Positions 32,677 through 40,170 of a stretch of 47,074 nt of DNA are shown here, one piece after another. This stretch comes from Nanobdellota archaeon. GTDB lineage: Archaea > Nanobdellota > Nanobdellia > SCGC-AAA011-G17 > PNOQ01. A model generated the notes under the pieces. It was not told the DNA's origin, searched no databases, and saw nothing but the letters and a program-made list of their open reading frames with translations. Location: positions 1-47,074 of the forward strand of contig JAHJUI010000023.1 of the NCBI GenBank assembly GCA_018829185.1, in the 5' to 3' direction. The position numbers and the translations under genes are program-made. The number at the start of each line of letters is the position of its first letter. The first letter of the stretch is position 1.

Positions 32677-33734
32677 AACACCTTTGATCCAAATTTAATA
32701 AACCTTGGTTCAGTTAAAGCCAATTTCAATAACATTGCAAAAGGAAAATCTCTATTTCCATTTTCAACTATGCTTCTTATTCTATCTTGGCCAGTTAACT
32801 TAACTAAGTAATTATAATCATTGTTATTAAACTTATTTAAAATTTTCCTTACCTTCAAACCAGTACTTAATTCCTTCCCAATTGTGCTTTTCCATAATTC
32901 ATCATAATTTTTATTGTATTTAATTGCTTTTGCTAATTCTTTAGCCGCAAACATCCCAGGAATAATTCCTCCGCCAGTAGTTGGCTTTACCTGAGTAGCA
33001 GCATCTCCAACTAAATAAACATTATTTTTATGTGTATTAATATTTGGATTATAAATTGGCAATAATCCAGCTTGTTTATCTAATATTTTCCATTTTACAA
33101 ATTTATCAAAATATTGTGCAACATTTTCAGTAGAAGCAACTCCAACTCTTGCAATTTCTTCGTTTTCGGGAACTATCCATGTAAAAAAACCAGGAGCAAC
33201 ATCTCCAAAAGAAGAAACAAAAGTATCTTTCTCAAATTTTCCTTTTACTCTCGCTTGTAAACCTAACAAAAATTTCCTCCCCCCAAACATATTATTACTT
33301 TTAGCAACTTGAGACAATGGACCATCGGCCCCAACTAAAATATCACTTTTAACAATTTTATTCTTAAATTTAATTTTATCCCCTTCATTAGAAATAAATT
33401 TATGCTGTAAAAACGTCTTAACTCCTGCTTCTTTAGATTTATCAAATAAAAACCTATCAAATTCAGACCTATCTACTAAAAAATCTGGTTTATCCAAATT
33501 AAATTCAATAAAATTTCCATCTGGAGCAATAACCCTAGATTTCTTAATCTTATTCAATATTAAATCATTCTTAATTTTAACAAGTTTACTTAAAGAAGAA
33601 GTAATCAACCCAGTACATTGAATAGGTTTCCCAATTTCCTTGTGCTCTTCATATAAACTAACATCGAAACCTGTCTCTACCAATAAATAGCTAGCATAGC
33701 TTCCTACAGGTCCCCCACCAATAACACTTATCAT
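32673..33734 (-). CDS. geranylgeranyl-reductase-family FAD oxidoreductase
   Basis: 353 residues. The FAD-binding start MISVIGGGPVGSYASYLL, the family marker GKPIQCTGLITSS, VGADGPLSQVAKS and LVGDAATQVKPTTGGGI are those of the geranylgeranyl/digeranylgeranylglycerolipid reductase family. In archaea these enzymes saturate isoprenoid side chains of membrane lipids. The G1P-dehydrogenase-like fusion elsewhere in the window could be in the same general pathway, but this is only an inference. The start lies 26.5 bases from the central palindromic TATA box shared with the prepilin peptidase gene. Confidence 0.85.
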   Translation of the reverse strand: MISVIGGGPVGSYASYLLVETGFDVSLYEEHKEIGKPIQCTGLITSSLSKLVKIKNDLILNKIKKSRVIAPDGNFIEFNLDKPDFLVDRSEFDRFLFDKSKEAGVKTFLQHKFISNEGDKIKFKNKIVKSDILVGADGPLSQVAKSNNMFGGRKFLLGLQARVKGKFEKDTFVSSFGDVAPGFFTWIVPENEEIARVGVASTENVAQYFDKFVKWKILDKQAGLLPIYNPNINTHKNNVYLVGDAATQVKPTTGGGIIPGMFAAKELAKAIKYNKNYDELWKSTIGKELSTGLKVRKILNKFNNNDYNYLVKLTGQDRIRSIVENGNRDFPFAMLLKLALTEPRFIKFGSKVL

Positions 33735-33755
33735 ACAAAAAAATACTAAGCAAAT

Positions 33756-33765
33756 ATTTATAAAT
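33756..33765. promoter_or_regulatory. bidirectional palindromic TATA box (GGR-like gene / prepilin peptidase)
   Basis: ATTTATAAAT is a perfect 10-base palindrome in the middle of a 52-bp spacer (33735-33786). Its centre (33760.5) is exactly 26.5 bases from both start codons. Both genes lack an SD. It is the cleanest of four such promoters in the window. Confidence 0.75.
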
Positions 33766-33786
33766 CTAATCTTTTAAGAATTCATT

Positions 33787-34797
33787 ATGCTAATCGAAAT
33801 AATCTTACTAATTATAGCATTAGTTTGGCTTTCTTTTGCTACTTATTTTGATATTAAAACACAAGAAATTCCAGATTGGCTAAGTTATAGTTTAATTATA
33901 ATCGGTTTTGTTTTAAGTATATTAAAGTCAAATCCATCTTACATTTTGATTATCTTAGGGTTATTAGTCATCACTTCAATTTTTTACTATATTGAAAAAG
34001 AACTTAAGTGGGTTAAGGGGTATATCTTAATTGTAATTAGTGCTTTCATTTATTTCTTTGTAGCAGCTAAGTTAACACAAAACATTTTTTCAAGTAGTAT
34101 CTTGGGTTTCTTAATTTTCTTTATAATTGGAGACTTAATGTACCATTCAAAACAATGGGGTGGGGGAGATGTTAAATTACTGGCGGGACTTGGGATAGTA
34201 TTCGCAACATATCCAAAAGTATTACTAACTTTCTTAAATCCAAACCTAAATCTTCCATTTTTAATCATCTTATTCATAAATATATTAATTGCAGGGGCAT
34301 TTTATGGAATAATTTGGGCATTTGTCTTAGCAATCAAAGATAAAAAGAAGTTTTCACTTAACCTAAAAAAAATACTCCATATGAAAAAAGTAAGGTTATT
34401 AGAATCAATAGTTTTTATCCTAACTTTAGTTTTATTATTAGTTGCATTCTTTACAGTCCAAGATTTAAGAATTAGATTATTTGCATTATTCCTAGGAATC
34501 TTACCTTTATTTTTCCTATACCTACTAATTTTAGTAAAATCAATTGAAAACATGTCATTCATAAAGAAAATTCCAATTTCAAAAATTAGAATAGAAGACC
34601 AAATACAAAATGATATTTTCTACAAAGGTAAAAAAATATATTCAAAAAAATCATTAGGAGTTACAAAGGCACAATTAGCTTTAATTAAAAAAGCAAAAAT
34701 AAAATCAGTTATCATAAAAGAAGGTATTCCTTTTGTTCCTAGTTTTCTAATTGGTGTTTTAATTAGTTTAATTTTTGGTAGTTTAATTTTCTTCTAA
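33787..34797 (+). CDS. A24-family prepilin/preflagellin peptidase
   Basis: 336 residues, membrane-embedded, with about seven to eight hydrophobic segments. The two catalytic aspartates are D22 in TYFDIKTQEIPDW and D128 in WGGGDVKLLAGLG (the GxGD motif). The enzyme cleaves class III signal peptides of pilins and archaellins in front of the hydrophobic helix. Candidate substrates with basic KKG leaders are encoded at 41606-46891. It is leaderless from the bidirectional TATA box. The final helix is followed by a 4-base overlap with the opposing HIT gene. A soluble loop of about 60 residues near residue 250 is longer than usual for the family. Confidence 0.9.
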   Translation: MLIEIILLIIALVWLSFATYFDIKTQEIPDWLSYSLIIIGFVLSILKSNPSYILIILGLLVITSIFYYIEKELKWVKGYILIVISAFIYFFVAAKLTQNIFSSSILGFLIFFIIGDLMYHSKQWGGGDVKLLAGLGIVFATYPKVLLTFLNPNLNLPFLIILFINILIAGAFYGIIWAFVLAIKDKKKFSLNLKKILHMKKVRLLESIVFILTLVLLLVAFFTVQDLRIRLFALFLGILPLFFLYLLILVKSIENMSFIKKIPISKIRIEDQIQNDIFYKGKKIYSKKSLGVTKAQLALIKKAKIKSVIIKEGIPFVPSFLIGVLISLIFGSLIFF

Positions 34798-35441
34798 GGA
34801 ATTCTTTCAGACATCTCAAATTCATATTCTAAAATCTCTTCAGGTTCTTCTTCAACTTCTTGTTCTATAGAAAAACCTTCCTTAAGAATTTGTTCTCTAA
34901 CTTTAGCTAACTCTTCATCTTCTGTTTTCTTACCTTCCCATTCAAACTTAACCTCATCTCCATTATACCTTGGAATCACATGAACAAAAACATGTGGTGC
35001 TCTTTGACCTGCTGCAGCACCATTTGCTAAAAATATATTAGTTCCTTCTGCTTGTATTGTCTTAAATAAATGTTTAGCTAGGTTATTAACTACCATAAAC
35101 AAATGAGCTAATTCCCCATCTGGCATTTGAGCAGTTAAAGCATAGTGTTTTTTAGGCATAACTAACGTGTGTCCTCTTGTAGCTGGATTAATATCTAAAA
35201 CAGCAATAACCTGATCATCTTCATAGATTTTTTGACTAGGAATCTTCCCTTCAATAATCATACAAAAAGGACATTGGCCACCTTGTTCTTGAGTTGCTTT
35301 TTGTTGATCTTGTAAAAACTTAATTTGTTCTTCATTAAAAGTAGAAAGCATTGCTTGTAATTTAGCTTGTTGTTCAGCAGGAGGCAATTTACCTATTTCA
35401 TTTAACTGTTTAATTTGCTCTTCACTAAAAGGATTTTGCAT
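34794..35441 (-). CDS. HIT-family protein with altered His triad
   Basis: 215 residues. A 50-residue Gln/Glu-rich helical start precedes the HIT domain: zinc-like CPFC (C57, C60), VIAVLDINPATRGHTLVMP, and the signature region. The triad, normally H-x-H-x-H, reads H150-V-F152-V-H154 (PHVFVHVIPR), so the usual catalytic middle His is Phe (codon TTT, clearly not a single-base error from CAT). Nucleotide hydrolase or transferase activity is therefore doubtful, although nucleotide binding may remain. It shares a 4-base overlap at its 3' end with the prepilin peptidase gene. Its start lies in a stretch rich in T tracts. Confidence 0.85.
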   Translation of the reverse strand: MQNPFSEEQIKQLNEIGKLPPAEQQAKLQAMLSTFNEEQIKFLQDQQKATQEQGGQCPFCMIIEGKIPSQKIYEDDQVIAVLDINPATRGHTLVMPKKHYALTAQMPDGELAHLFMVVNNLAKHLFKTIQAEGTNIFLANGAAAGQRAPHVFVHVIPRYNGDEVKFEWEGKKTEDEELAKVREQILKEGFSIEQEVEEEPEEILEYEFEMSERIP

Positions 35442-35480
35442 ACAAAGAATTTAGATTAGTTTACTTAAAAAACTTTCTAA

Positions 35481-35500
35481 GAAAAGAAAAAAAGAAAAAA
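35481..35500 (-). terminator. oligo-T terminator T6-C-T7-C-T4 (minus strand)
   Basis: On the minus strand, about ten bases after the TAA stop of the lipoprotein gene (35512-35510), six T, one C, seven T, one C and four T occur. It has the same layout as the tracts after the histone-like and GC-rich genes. Confidence 0.6.
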
Positions 35501-35509
35501 TTTATGCAA

Positions 35510-35911
35510 TTATGTGCAAGTCTTTAATACAGCTCTACTTAAAGTAGGATCATTAGAATTTAAATTAATATCTTTAACAGCTACAAAAAGACCATCATTT
35601 ATAAGCCAAGCCCTATTTTCACCTATTAATGTCGTGGTATTACCTACAGACACTTCAACAGCATTTGAAAAAATAGATCCTATTTCTAGATAGTACTCTC
35701 CTACGTTAAAAGAATCCCCTTCACCAACCAAATAACTCTCGGCACATAAATTTTCTGTTCCAACTGGAATATCCGTCCCACTACCTCCCCCACCTAGCAT
35801 GGAAGTTGCTGGCCTACTTAACTGCGGATCTGGAGGACTATTTTCAACACAGCTAGAAACTAAGAACATAACAACAGCTAAAACAGAAACAAAAATTAAA
35901 GTTTTTTTCAT
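35510..35911 (-). CDS. small predicted lipoprotein
   Basis: 133 residues from the ATG at 35911, which is preceded by a perfect GGAGGTG SD at the right spacing; a longer frame from 35944 lacks one. The signal peptide ends in LVSSCVEN with Cys as the lipidation site. A short Gly-rich linker (MLGGGGSGTD) and a beta-rich region with one Cys pair complete it. It has its own terminator, so it is monocistronic. The strong SD plus terminator suggest abundance. The family is not recognised. Confidence 0.7.
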   Translation of the reverse strand: MKKTLIFVSVLAVVMFLVSSCVENSPPDPQLSRPATSMLGGGGSGTDIPVGTENLCAESYLVGEGDSFNVGEYYLEIGSIFSNAVEVSVGNTTTLIGENRAWLINDGLFVAVKDINLNSNDPTLSRAVLKTCT

Positions 35912-35985
35912 TATTTCACCTCCTTTTAAATTTTTATTAAACAATATAAAAGTATAAAGAATTATTCATATATATATATAACTTT

Positions 35986-36264
35986 CTAACCCAGTGCTCT
36001 TCTAACATCAATAACTTCAATAGAATTAACACCTTCAATTTCAGCTATTTCTTTTTCTAAATCATCAGTTCCGCCTCTAGCTTCATCAACAACAAATATA
36101 ATCTTTAAAGCTTGTAATCCAAAAGCAACAGGTACAACTTCATCTTTAGTTTCGCCTTCACCAGCATAATTAACAATTGCTTCTTTAACCTTAACTTTCA
36201 ACTGCTCTAAGTCCACTTCTGGAGAAATAGGCATAATTCTAATTGTAATAACAGAATTTGCCAT
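35986..36264 (-). CDS. ef1b: translation elongation factor aEF-1beta
   Basis: 92 residues from the ATG at 36264. The ferredoxin-like fold of the guanine-nucleotide-exchange factor is visible in IMPISPEVDLEQLKVKVKEA, VVPVAFGLQALKIIFVV and GGTDDLEKEIAEIEGVNSIE. It exchanges GDP on aEF-1alpha. The ATG follows the stop of the Zn-ribbon gene by one base, so the two form an operon driven by TTTATAAA at 36468-36475. A reading from 36294 would overlap the Zn-ribbon gene and is rejected. Confidence 0.95.
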   Translation of the reverse strand: MANSVITIRIMPISPEVDLEQLKVKVKEAIVNYAGEGETKDEVVPVAFGLQALKIIFVVDEARGGTDDLEKEIAEIEGVNSIEVIDVRRALG

Positions 36265-36265
36265 T

Positions 36266-36439
36266 TTAATTAGGACCTTCAAAACCGCAATCACATTTGT
36301 ATTTTGCAGCTACTTTTCTACAATGTTCACATCTAATTAATTCTTTCTTTCCACAACCAGGACACATAAATCTAACTGCCCCAGCCATACTCTCAATTTT
36401 AACTTTACAAGATGTGCATTTAAGTTCTTTTTTTACCAT
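36266..36439 (-). CDS. small zinc-ribbon RNA-binding protein (COG2888-like)
   Basis: 57 residues with four pairs of cysteines: LKCTSC, FMCPGC, RCEHCR and CDCGF. The last two are also seen in the rRNA/ribosome-associated small zinc proteins of archaea (COG2888). It is not a standard ribosomal protein. The stop lies one base before the aEF-1beta ATG, an arrangement often kept in archaea, so a translation-related role is likely. TTTATAAA at 36468-36475 lies about 32 bases from the ATG. Confidence 0.85.
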   Translation of the reverse strand: MVKKELKCTSCKVKIESMAGAVRFMCPGCGKKELIRCEHCRKVAAKYKCDCGFEGPN

Positions 36440-36553
36440 TTTGTTAAGAATGTGGAAAAAAATATGTTTATAAAGCTTTGGTAAAGCAAACCTCTTTATA
36501 TCAAATAAAAATTTTAATGTTTTTTAATTTTTAAGAAGATCGCTTTAAAATAC

Positions 36554-37129
36554 TTATTTTTTTATCTTTCTCCCAATTTTTGTATCTTCAGAAAATCCTT
36601 CAAAAAATAAGGCATTATTTTTTCTATCCTGCGAAATTATTGATTGAAAATTCTCAACAAATCTCTCAGGGTTACTTATATTTTTAATTTTAATAGACGT
36701 TTCATTTAAGAAAATCCTTACAGTAACATCACCATAATTTAAAAGTCTTTTAAAAAGAGGTTTATTTATGCCTACATCCGAAATAGATGAAAAACTAACT
36801 TCCCTCATGTTTTTATTAAGCAAACCAACGCTTTGTATTAATGTAGAATCAGTAATTGCCCACCAGTGCCTCATTCTATGAATTTCAGTAAATTTCACAA
36901 GGAGGATAATAAAACCAATCGAAATAACTAATGTAAAAGTTGGTATTGCTAATCCATTTATATTAAAATAAATTAAAACTCCGATAATAATTAAGATCAT
37001 AAAATAAACTAAAAAATAGCTTCTTCTAGTTCTTCTCACTTTTAATAAAAAATTCTTCTTTTGCATATTGTTTCCTTGTTCCACTAATGATAAATCATCA
37101 CCTATGCTTTTCCGCCTTGGGATATTCAT
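36554..37129 (-). CDS. membrane protein with bacterial-type PH domain
   Basis: 191 residues from the ATG at 37129. A basic N-terminal part (NIPRRKSIGDDLS) is followed by two closely spaced membrane helices (about 38-82: YFLVYFMILIIIGVLIYF, FTLVISIGFIILLVKF) and a PH-like domain (WAITDSTLIQSVGLLNKNM, VSFSSISDVGINKPLFKRLL, GDVTVRIF). It resembles the YdbS/bPH_2 family, of unknown function. It is a single gene on its strand with no near neighbour. A TTG at 37135 is the other possible start. Confidence 0.75.
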   Translation of the reverse strand: MNIPRRKSIGDDLSLVEQGNNMQKKNFLLKVRRTRRSYFLVYFMILIIIGVLIYFNINGLAIPTFTLVISIGFIILLVKFTEIHRMRHWWAITDSTLIQSVGLLNKNMREVSFSSISDVGINKPLFKRLLNYGDVTVRIFLNETSIKIKNISNPERFVENFQSIISQDRKNNALFFEGFSEDTKIGRKIKK

Positions 37130-37227
37130 GACCAAATCTTTTTTTATTTCTAATGCATTTAATGTGCTTTTCTTATTAAAGTTAGGGAATCTTATTTTTA
37201 AATGTTTCTATACTTATCTAGTGAAAA

Positions 37228-37668
37228 CTATTTAATACACAGAAAACTTTCCACTCTTTTTATTCTTTCATCAATCGGAGGATGAGTTTTAGAATTATAC
37301 TTTACCACCCCATTCTGATAAAACTCCTTAATTTTTCTTAAAAATTTAAGAGTATTTTCTCTCCCACAGTTAGATGCAGCAAATTTATCTGCCCTGAACT
37401 CTGTAGACCATTTTATTTTCTTAGAATCAAACCAAAGTCTTATTGAATCAAACAACCAATTAAAAAGAGAATGCTTAGCATGATAAAGTTCATGCCAAAC
37501 AATAACTCTTTGTTCATTTAAATCGAACTTATCAAAAAAATAGGTTCCAACTTTGACTGTAAACCAACCACCCCAAAGAAGATTTTTATATTCAGGAGAC
37601 TCATAAAATCTCAATTTAACCTTCTTGCCTTCCTTTAAATCAAAGTCTATTCTCTTATATTTATTCAT
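37228..37668 (-). CDS. M48-like minimal metallopeptidase
   Basis: 146 residues from the ATG at 37668; a longer reading into radA is a shadow. [13 protein letters not shown] gives H59, E60, H63, and E90 in [12 protein letters not shown] is the third zinc ligand of M48 enzymes. The end [18 protein letters not shown] is also an M48 feature. Unlike HtpX it has no clear membrane helices, though [10 protein letters not shown] is amphipathic. It overlaps the radA stop by eight bases, so it lies in the same operon, which is unexpected for a protease. The function in that context is unknown. Confidence 0.8.
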   Translation of the reverse strand: MNKYKRIDFDLKEGKKVKLRFYESPEYKNLLWGGWFTVKVGTYFFDKFDLNEQRVIVWHELYHAKHSLFNWLFDSIRLWFDSKKIKWSTEFRADKFAASNCGRENTLKFLRKIKEFYQNGVVKYNSKTHPPIDERIKRVESFLCIK

Positions 37669-38668
37669 CCCTAAGACCTTCTTCTCTAATCCAAAACATA
37701 CATTCTGAATCTGGCAAATTAGGAGCATCTACTAACTTAGCAACCCTACAACCTTTCTTACCTTTCCTTAAATATAACCTAAAGGTTGAATTATGACCTA
37801 CAATATGCCCACCAATCGCGGTAGTTGGATCACCAAAAAACATATCTGGTTTTGACATTACTTGATTAGTTACATAAACAGAAGTATTATACTGATTGGC
37901 TAATTTCATTAACTGGTGCATATGCTTATTCAATTTCTGTTGTCTATCTGCAAGTTGTCCTCTACCAGAAAAATCAGCTCTGAAATGGCCCATTAATGAA
38001 TCAACTATAATCAATTTGATATCTTCCTTTTTCATTAAATCTTCCGCTTTTTCAGCTAGTAACATCTGATGATCAGAATTAAAAGCTCTTGCAACCTTAA
38101 TATTAGATAATGCTTTTTCAGGATCTATTCCTACACCTTTTGCAAACTGAATAATTCTCTCTGGTCTAAATGTCCCTTCAGTATCAATAAATATAACTTT
38201 ACCATTAGAACCCCCTTTCTCAACAGGCAACTGAACATTAACAGCTAAAGCATGAGCAAGTTGAGTTTTACTAGACCCAAATTCACCAAAACATTCTGTA
38301 ATACAACCAGTCTCAATTCCGCCAGCCATCATCTCGTCAAAACTTTTGCTGCCAGTAGTTATCTTAACCACTTTTTCTCTCCTCTTTAATAAATCAGCTC
38401 CAGATTCAAAACCCATGTCTAATTTATCTCTAGAAACTTTTATAATCTTCCTTGAAACTGTTTCACTTAAACCAGTAATAGTACTAATCTCCTTAGGGCT
38501 GGAAACAGCAATTGACATTAAACTATCAAAACCATTATCTCTTAATTTATCGGCAGTTGTAGGCCCAACGCCAGGTAAATCTTCTATACTATTTGTACTT
38601 TCAACTATTGGTTCTTTAGTTTCTACTTCAATGATTTCTTCAATAACTTTCTCTTTTGCCATTTTCAT
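37661..38668 (-). CDS. radA: DNA recombinase RadA
   Basis: 335 residues. An N-terminal helix-hairpin-helix region ([20 protein letters not shown]) is followed by the RecA core. The P-loop is [10 protein letters not shown] (128-137), where the usual RadA form has G before K; Walker B is [16 protein letters not shown] and the ATP-cap region contains [11 protein letters not shown]. It forms filaments on ssDNA and does strand exchange. The ATG at 38668 overlaps the upstream stop by four bases; a second ATG at 38662 is possible. RPA and Hjc in the window belong to the same pathway. Confidence 0.95.
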   Translation of the reverse strand: MKMAKEKVIEEIIEVETKEPIVESTNSIEDLPGVGPTTADKLRDNGFDSLMSIAVSSPKEISTITGLSETVSRKIIKVSRDKLDMGFESGADLLKRREKVVKITTGSKSFDEMMAGGIETGCITECFGEFGSSKTQLAHALAVNVQLPVEKGGSNGKVIFIDTEGTFRPERIIQFAKGVGIDPEKALSNIKVARAFNSDHQMLLAEKAEDLMKKEDIKLIIVDSLMGHFRADFSGRGQLADRQQKLNKHMHQLMKLANQYNTSVYVTNQVMSKPDMFFGDPTTAIGGHIVGHNSTFRLYLRKGKKGCRVAKLVDAPNLPDSECMFWIREEGLRDE

Positions 38669-38916
38669 TCATCTCCTGCATCATTAAGAAATAATTCTTC
38701 TTGTGCTTTTTGTAAAACAACAAGTGCTTTTGGTATATCTGCTTTTCGGAGATTTATAACATCATTTCTCCAAACGTCTTCTCCCTGTTTCTTCCAATTT
38801 CTAGATAAGCTAACTGTTTTAAAACTAACTTTATCTTTTCCTATTTCTTTTATATTTTCCCATATTGCAGCTTCTATGTTGGAAGCCCTAAATTTTTTAA
38901 CTGGTTTATCTGCCAT
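38665..38916 (-). CDS. small protein linked to RadA, PC4-like ssDNA-binding candidate
   Basis: 83 residues from the ATG at 38916 (TTG at 38922 is also possible). [33 protein letters not shown] and [20 protein letters not shown] form a beta sheet plus helix pattern like the PC4-type single-strand DNA-binding fold, and the [21 protein letters not shown] pattern is recalled from a widespread uncharacterised family. The stop overlaps the radA ATG by four bases, so a function in ssDNA handling with RadA is likely. A GGAGGA SD sits at 38928-38933. The family assignment is tentative. Confidence 0.7.
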   Translation of the reverse strand: MADKPVKKFRASNIEAAIWENIKEIGKDKVSFKTVSLSRNWKKQGEDVWRNDVINLRKADIPKALVVLQKAQEELFLNDAGDE

Positions 38917-39688
38917 TTTCAATTAAATCCTCCTTATTTGAATTTGAAACTCCAATTTTATAACTCATTGATGGATGAATATAATTTTTTATAAGTTCAA
39001 ATAATTTTTCTGTTTCTTTTCTACCAAAATAAAGATAAAACCAAACTTTCCCGGGATAATTTTTGGGATCTCTTGCTTTATATATTCTAGGGAAAATGCT
39101 CCATCTTTCTCCAAACCACTCTTTGATCAAATCATTTTCATTATAACTGAATCCATTTGTATATATCCTGCAAGTAGAATCTCTTTTGTGGAATGAACCA
39201 TCGTCCATATACCAAATTGCTAAGCCAAATTCATTCAATTTATCCAAAATAACTAAATTAATCTCTTTCTTTCCGTTTTTGTAAAATAAATTACTATAAT
39301 AATTTAAACAAGAATAAGATTTGCTTTTATAAAAAAATGTAGCTAATTTTGTTTTTCTTACATTAAAAGATAAATTCTCAAATAAACTAACCTTCCAAAG
39401 CAAATAAAGTTTCTGTTTTTTACAATGTGCCCCTTCTAACCTAGCATTTTTAGTAGTACGAGTTGTTTTACAATACAAATCTCCCAAAAGACCTCCCAAA
39501 ATAAGTTGTTCTTCTTTTTCTGTTAATTTAATAGCATTTCTTTTGTCATATCTACTAACTCCAATTCTAAATGCTTTTATCCTAATCGCATTTGGAGATT
39601 TATTTAGAACTTTAGAAAGGCTATCCCCTTTATCACAATAATCTTCCTTTAAAATCTTAATTTCTTTTTCTTTCCATACCAACCACAT
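38906..39688 (-). CDS. free-standing LAGLIDADG homing endonuclease with Myb-like start
   Basis: 260 residues from the ATG at 39688 (GTG at 39691 also possible, with GGGGGG as SD). A Myb/SANT-like helix set (WKEKEIKILKEDYC, then SPNAIRIKAFRIGVSR) precedes two LAGLIDADG motifs, LILGGLLGDLYC and LAIWYMDDGSF. It is the closest relative in the window of the enzyme at 493-1233. It is not inside a host protein: no splice residues are seen and it has its own promoter. Its 3' end overlaps the start of the 83-residue gene by 11 bases and contains that gene's SD, so the element is fused to the upstream border of the radA operon. Confidence 0.85.
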   Translation of the reverse strand: MWLVWKEKEIKILKEDYCDKGDSLSKVLNKSPNAIRIKAFRIGVSRYDKRNAIKLTEKEEQLILGGLLGDLYCKTTRTTKNARLEGAHCKKQKLYLLWKVSLFENLSFNVRKTKLATFFYKSKSYSCLNYYSNLFYKNGKKEINLVILDKLNEFGLAIWYMDDGSFHKRDSTCRIYTNGFSYNENDLIKEWFGERWSIFPRIYKARDPKNYPGKVWFYLYFGRKETEKLFELIKNYIHPSMSYKIGVSNSNKEDLIENGR

Positions 39689-39744
39689 CACCCCCCCTAT
39701 TCGGTTTTTCTTTCATGGAGATAAAAGATAGTAATTGAAAGACA

Positions 39745-39783
39745 TTTATAAAGACTTTGCCCGCACTTGTCACAGTTGTCACA
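39745..39783 (-). promoter_or_regulatory. homing-endonuclease promoter, copy 3
   Basis: On the minus strand two TGTGACAA repeats (39783-39776 and 39774-39767) precede GACAAGT (39771-39765), a 13-base gap and TTATAAA (39751-39745). The two repeats have a 9-base period, a nearly exact form of the diverged pair at 433-451. The region also lies upstream of the plus-strand gene at 39826, so the two genes may be jointly regulated. Confidence 0.75.
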
Positions 39784-39825
39784 GTGTAGAAAGATTTTTA
39801 TATTCAAAAAATAAAATACAATATA

Positions 39826-40170
39826 ATGAAAACCTGGCAAAAAGGTGGATTAATTGGAATTCTAGTTTTCATCGGATTATTTTTAATAGAAGGAACAATT
39901 AAAGCCATAACAAATGGCGGAAAATGTATTATTGTTTGTCCTGCAGGTGGAGGAGCTTGTGCGCAAAGCTTCAGTCATTGTTTCACCTCAAGCATAAGTT
40001 ATAATTTCTTCCATGCTACATTATTTCAATTCTTCGCAGGAATGCACGTTTCCCAAATTCTTTTGAATAACTTATTTAGGGGTTTCGCAGGATTAATAGT
40101 CACCATTGTATGTTATTTCTTAATTGGAGTATTAACAGCAATCATTGTTAAAAAGATAAAATCGCGATAA
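39826..40170 (+). CDS. small membrane protein with Cys-rich loop
   Basis: 114 residues with an N-terminal helix (GLIGILVFIGLFLIEG), a central loop with several Cys (GGKCIIVCPAGGGACAQSF, HCF), a second hydrophobic stretch and a C-terminal helix (FAGLIVTIVCYFLIGVLTAI) with a basic end. No family is recognised. TTTTTATATT about 26 bases before the ATG gives a leaderless start. The end overlaps the opposing YdjM-like gene by 23 bases. It lies directly beside the endonuclease promoter, so it could be cargo or simply a neighbour. Confidence 0.6.
   Translation: MKTWQKGGLIGILVFIGLFLIEGTIKAITNGGKCIIVCPAGGGACAQSFSHCFTSSISYNFFHATLFQFFAGMHVSQILLNNLFRGFAGLIVTIVCYFLIGVLTAIIVKKIKSR

Noticed and set aside
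493-39688. The three LAGLIDADG genes as inteins or intron-encoded proteins
   Set aside because: Each has its own promoter, start and stop and lies between complete genes; no splice-junction residues or interrupted host gene is visible.
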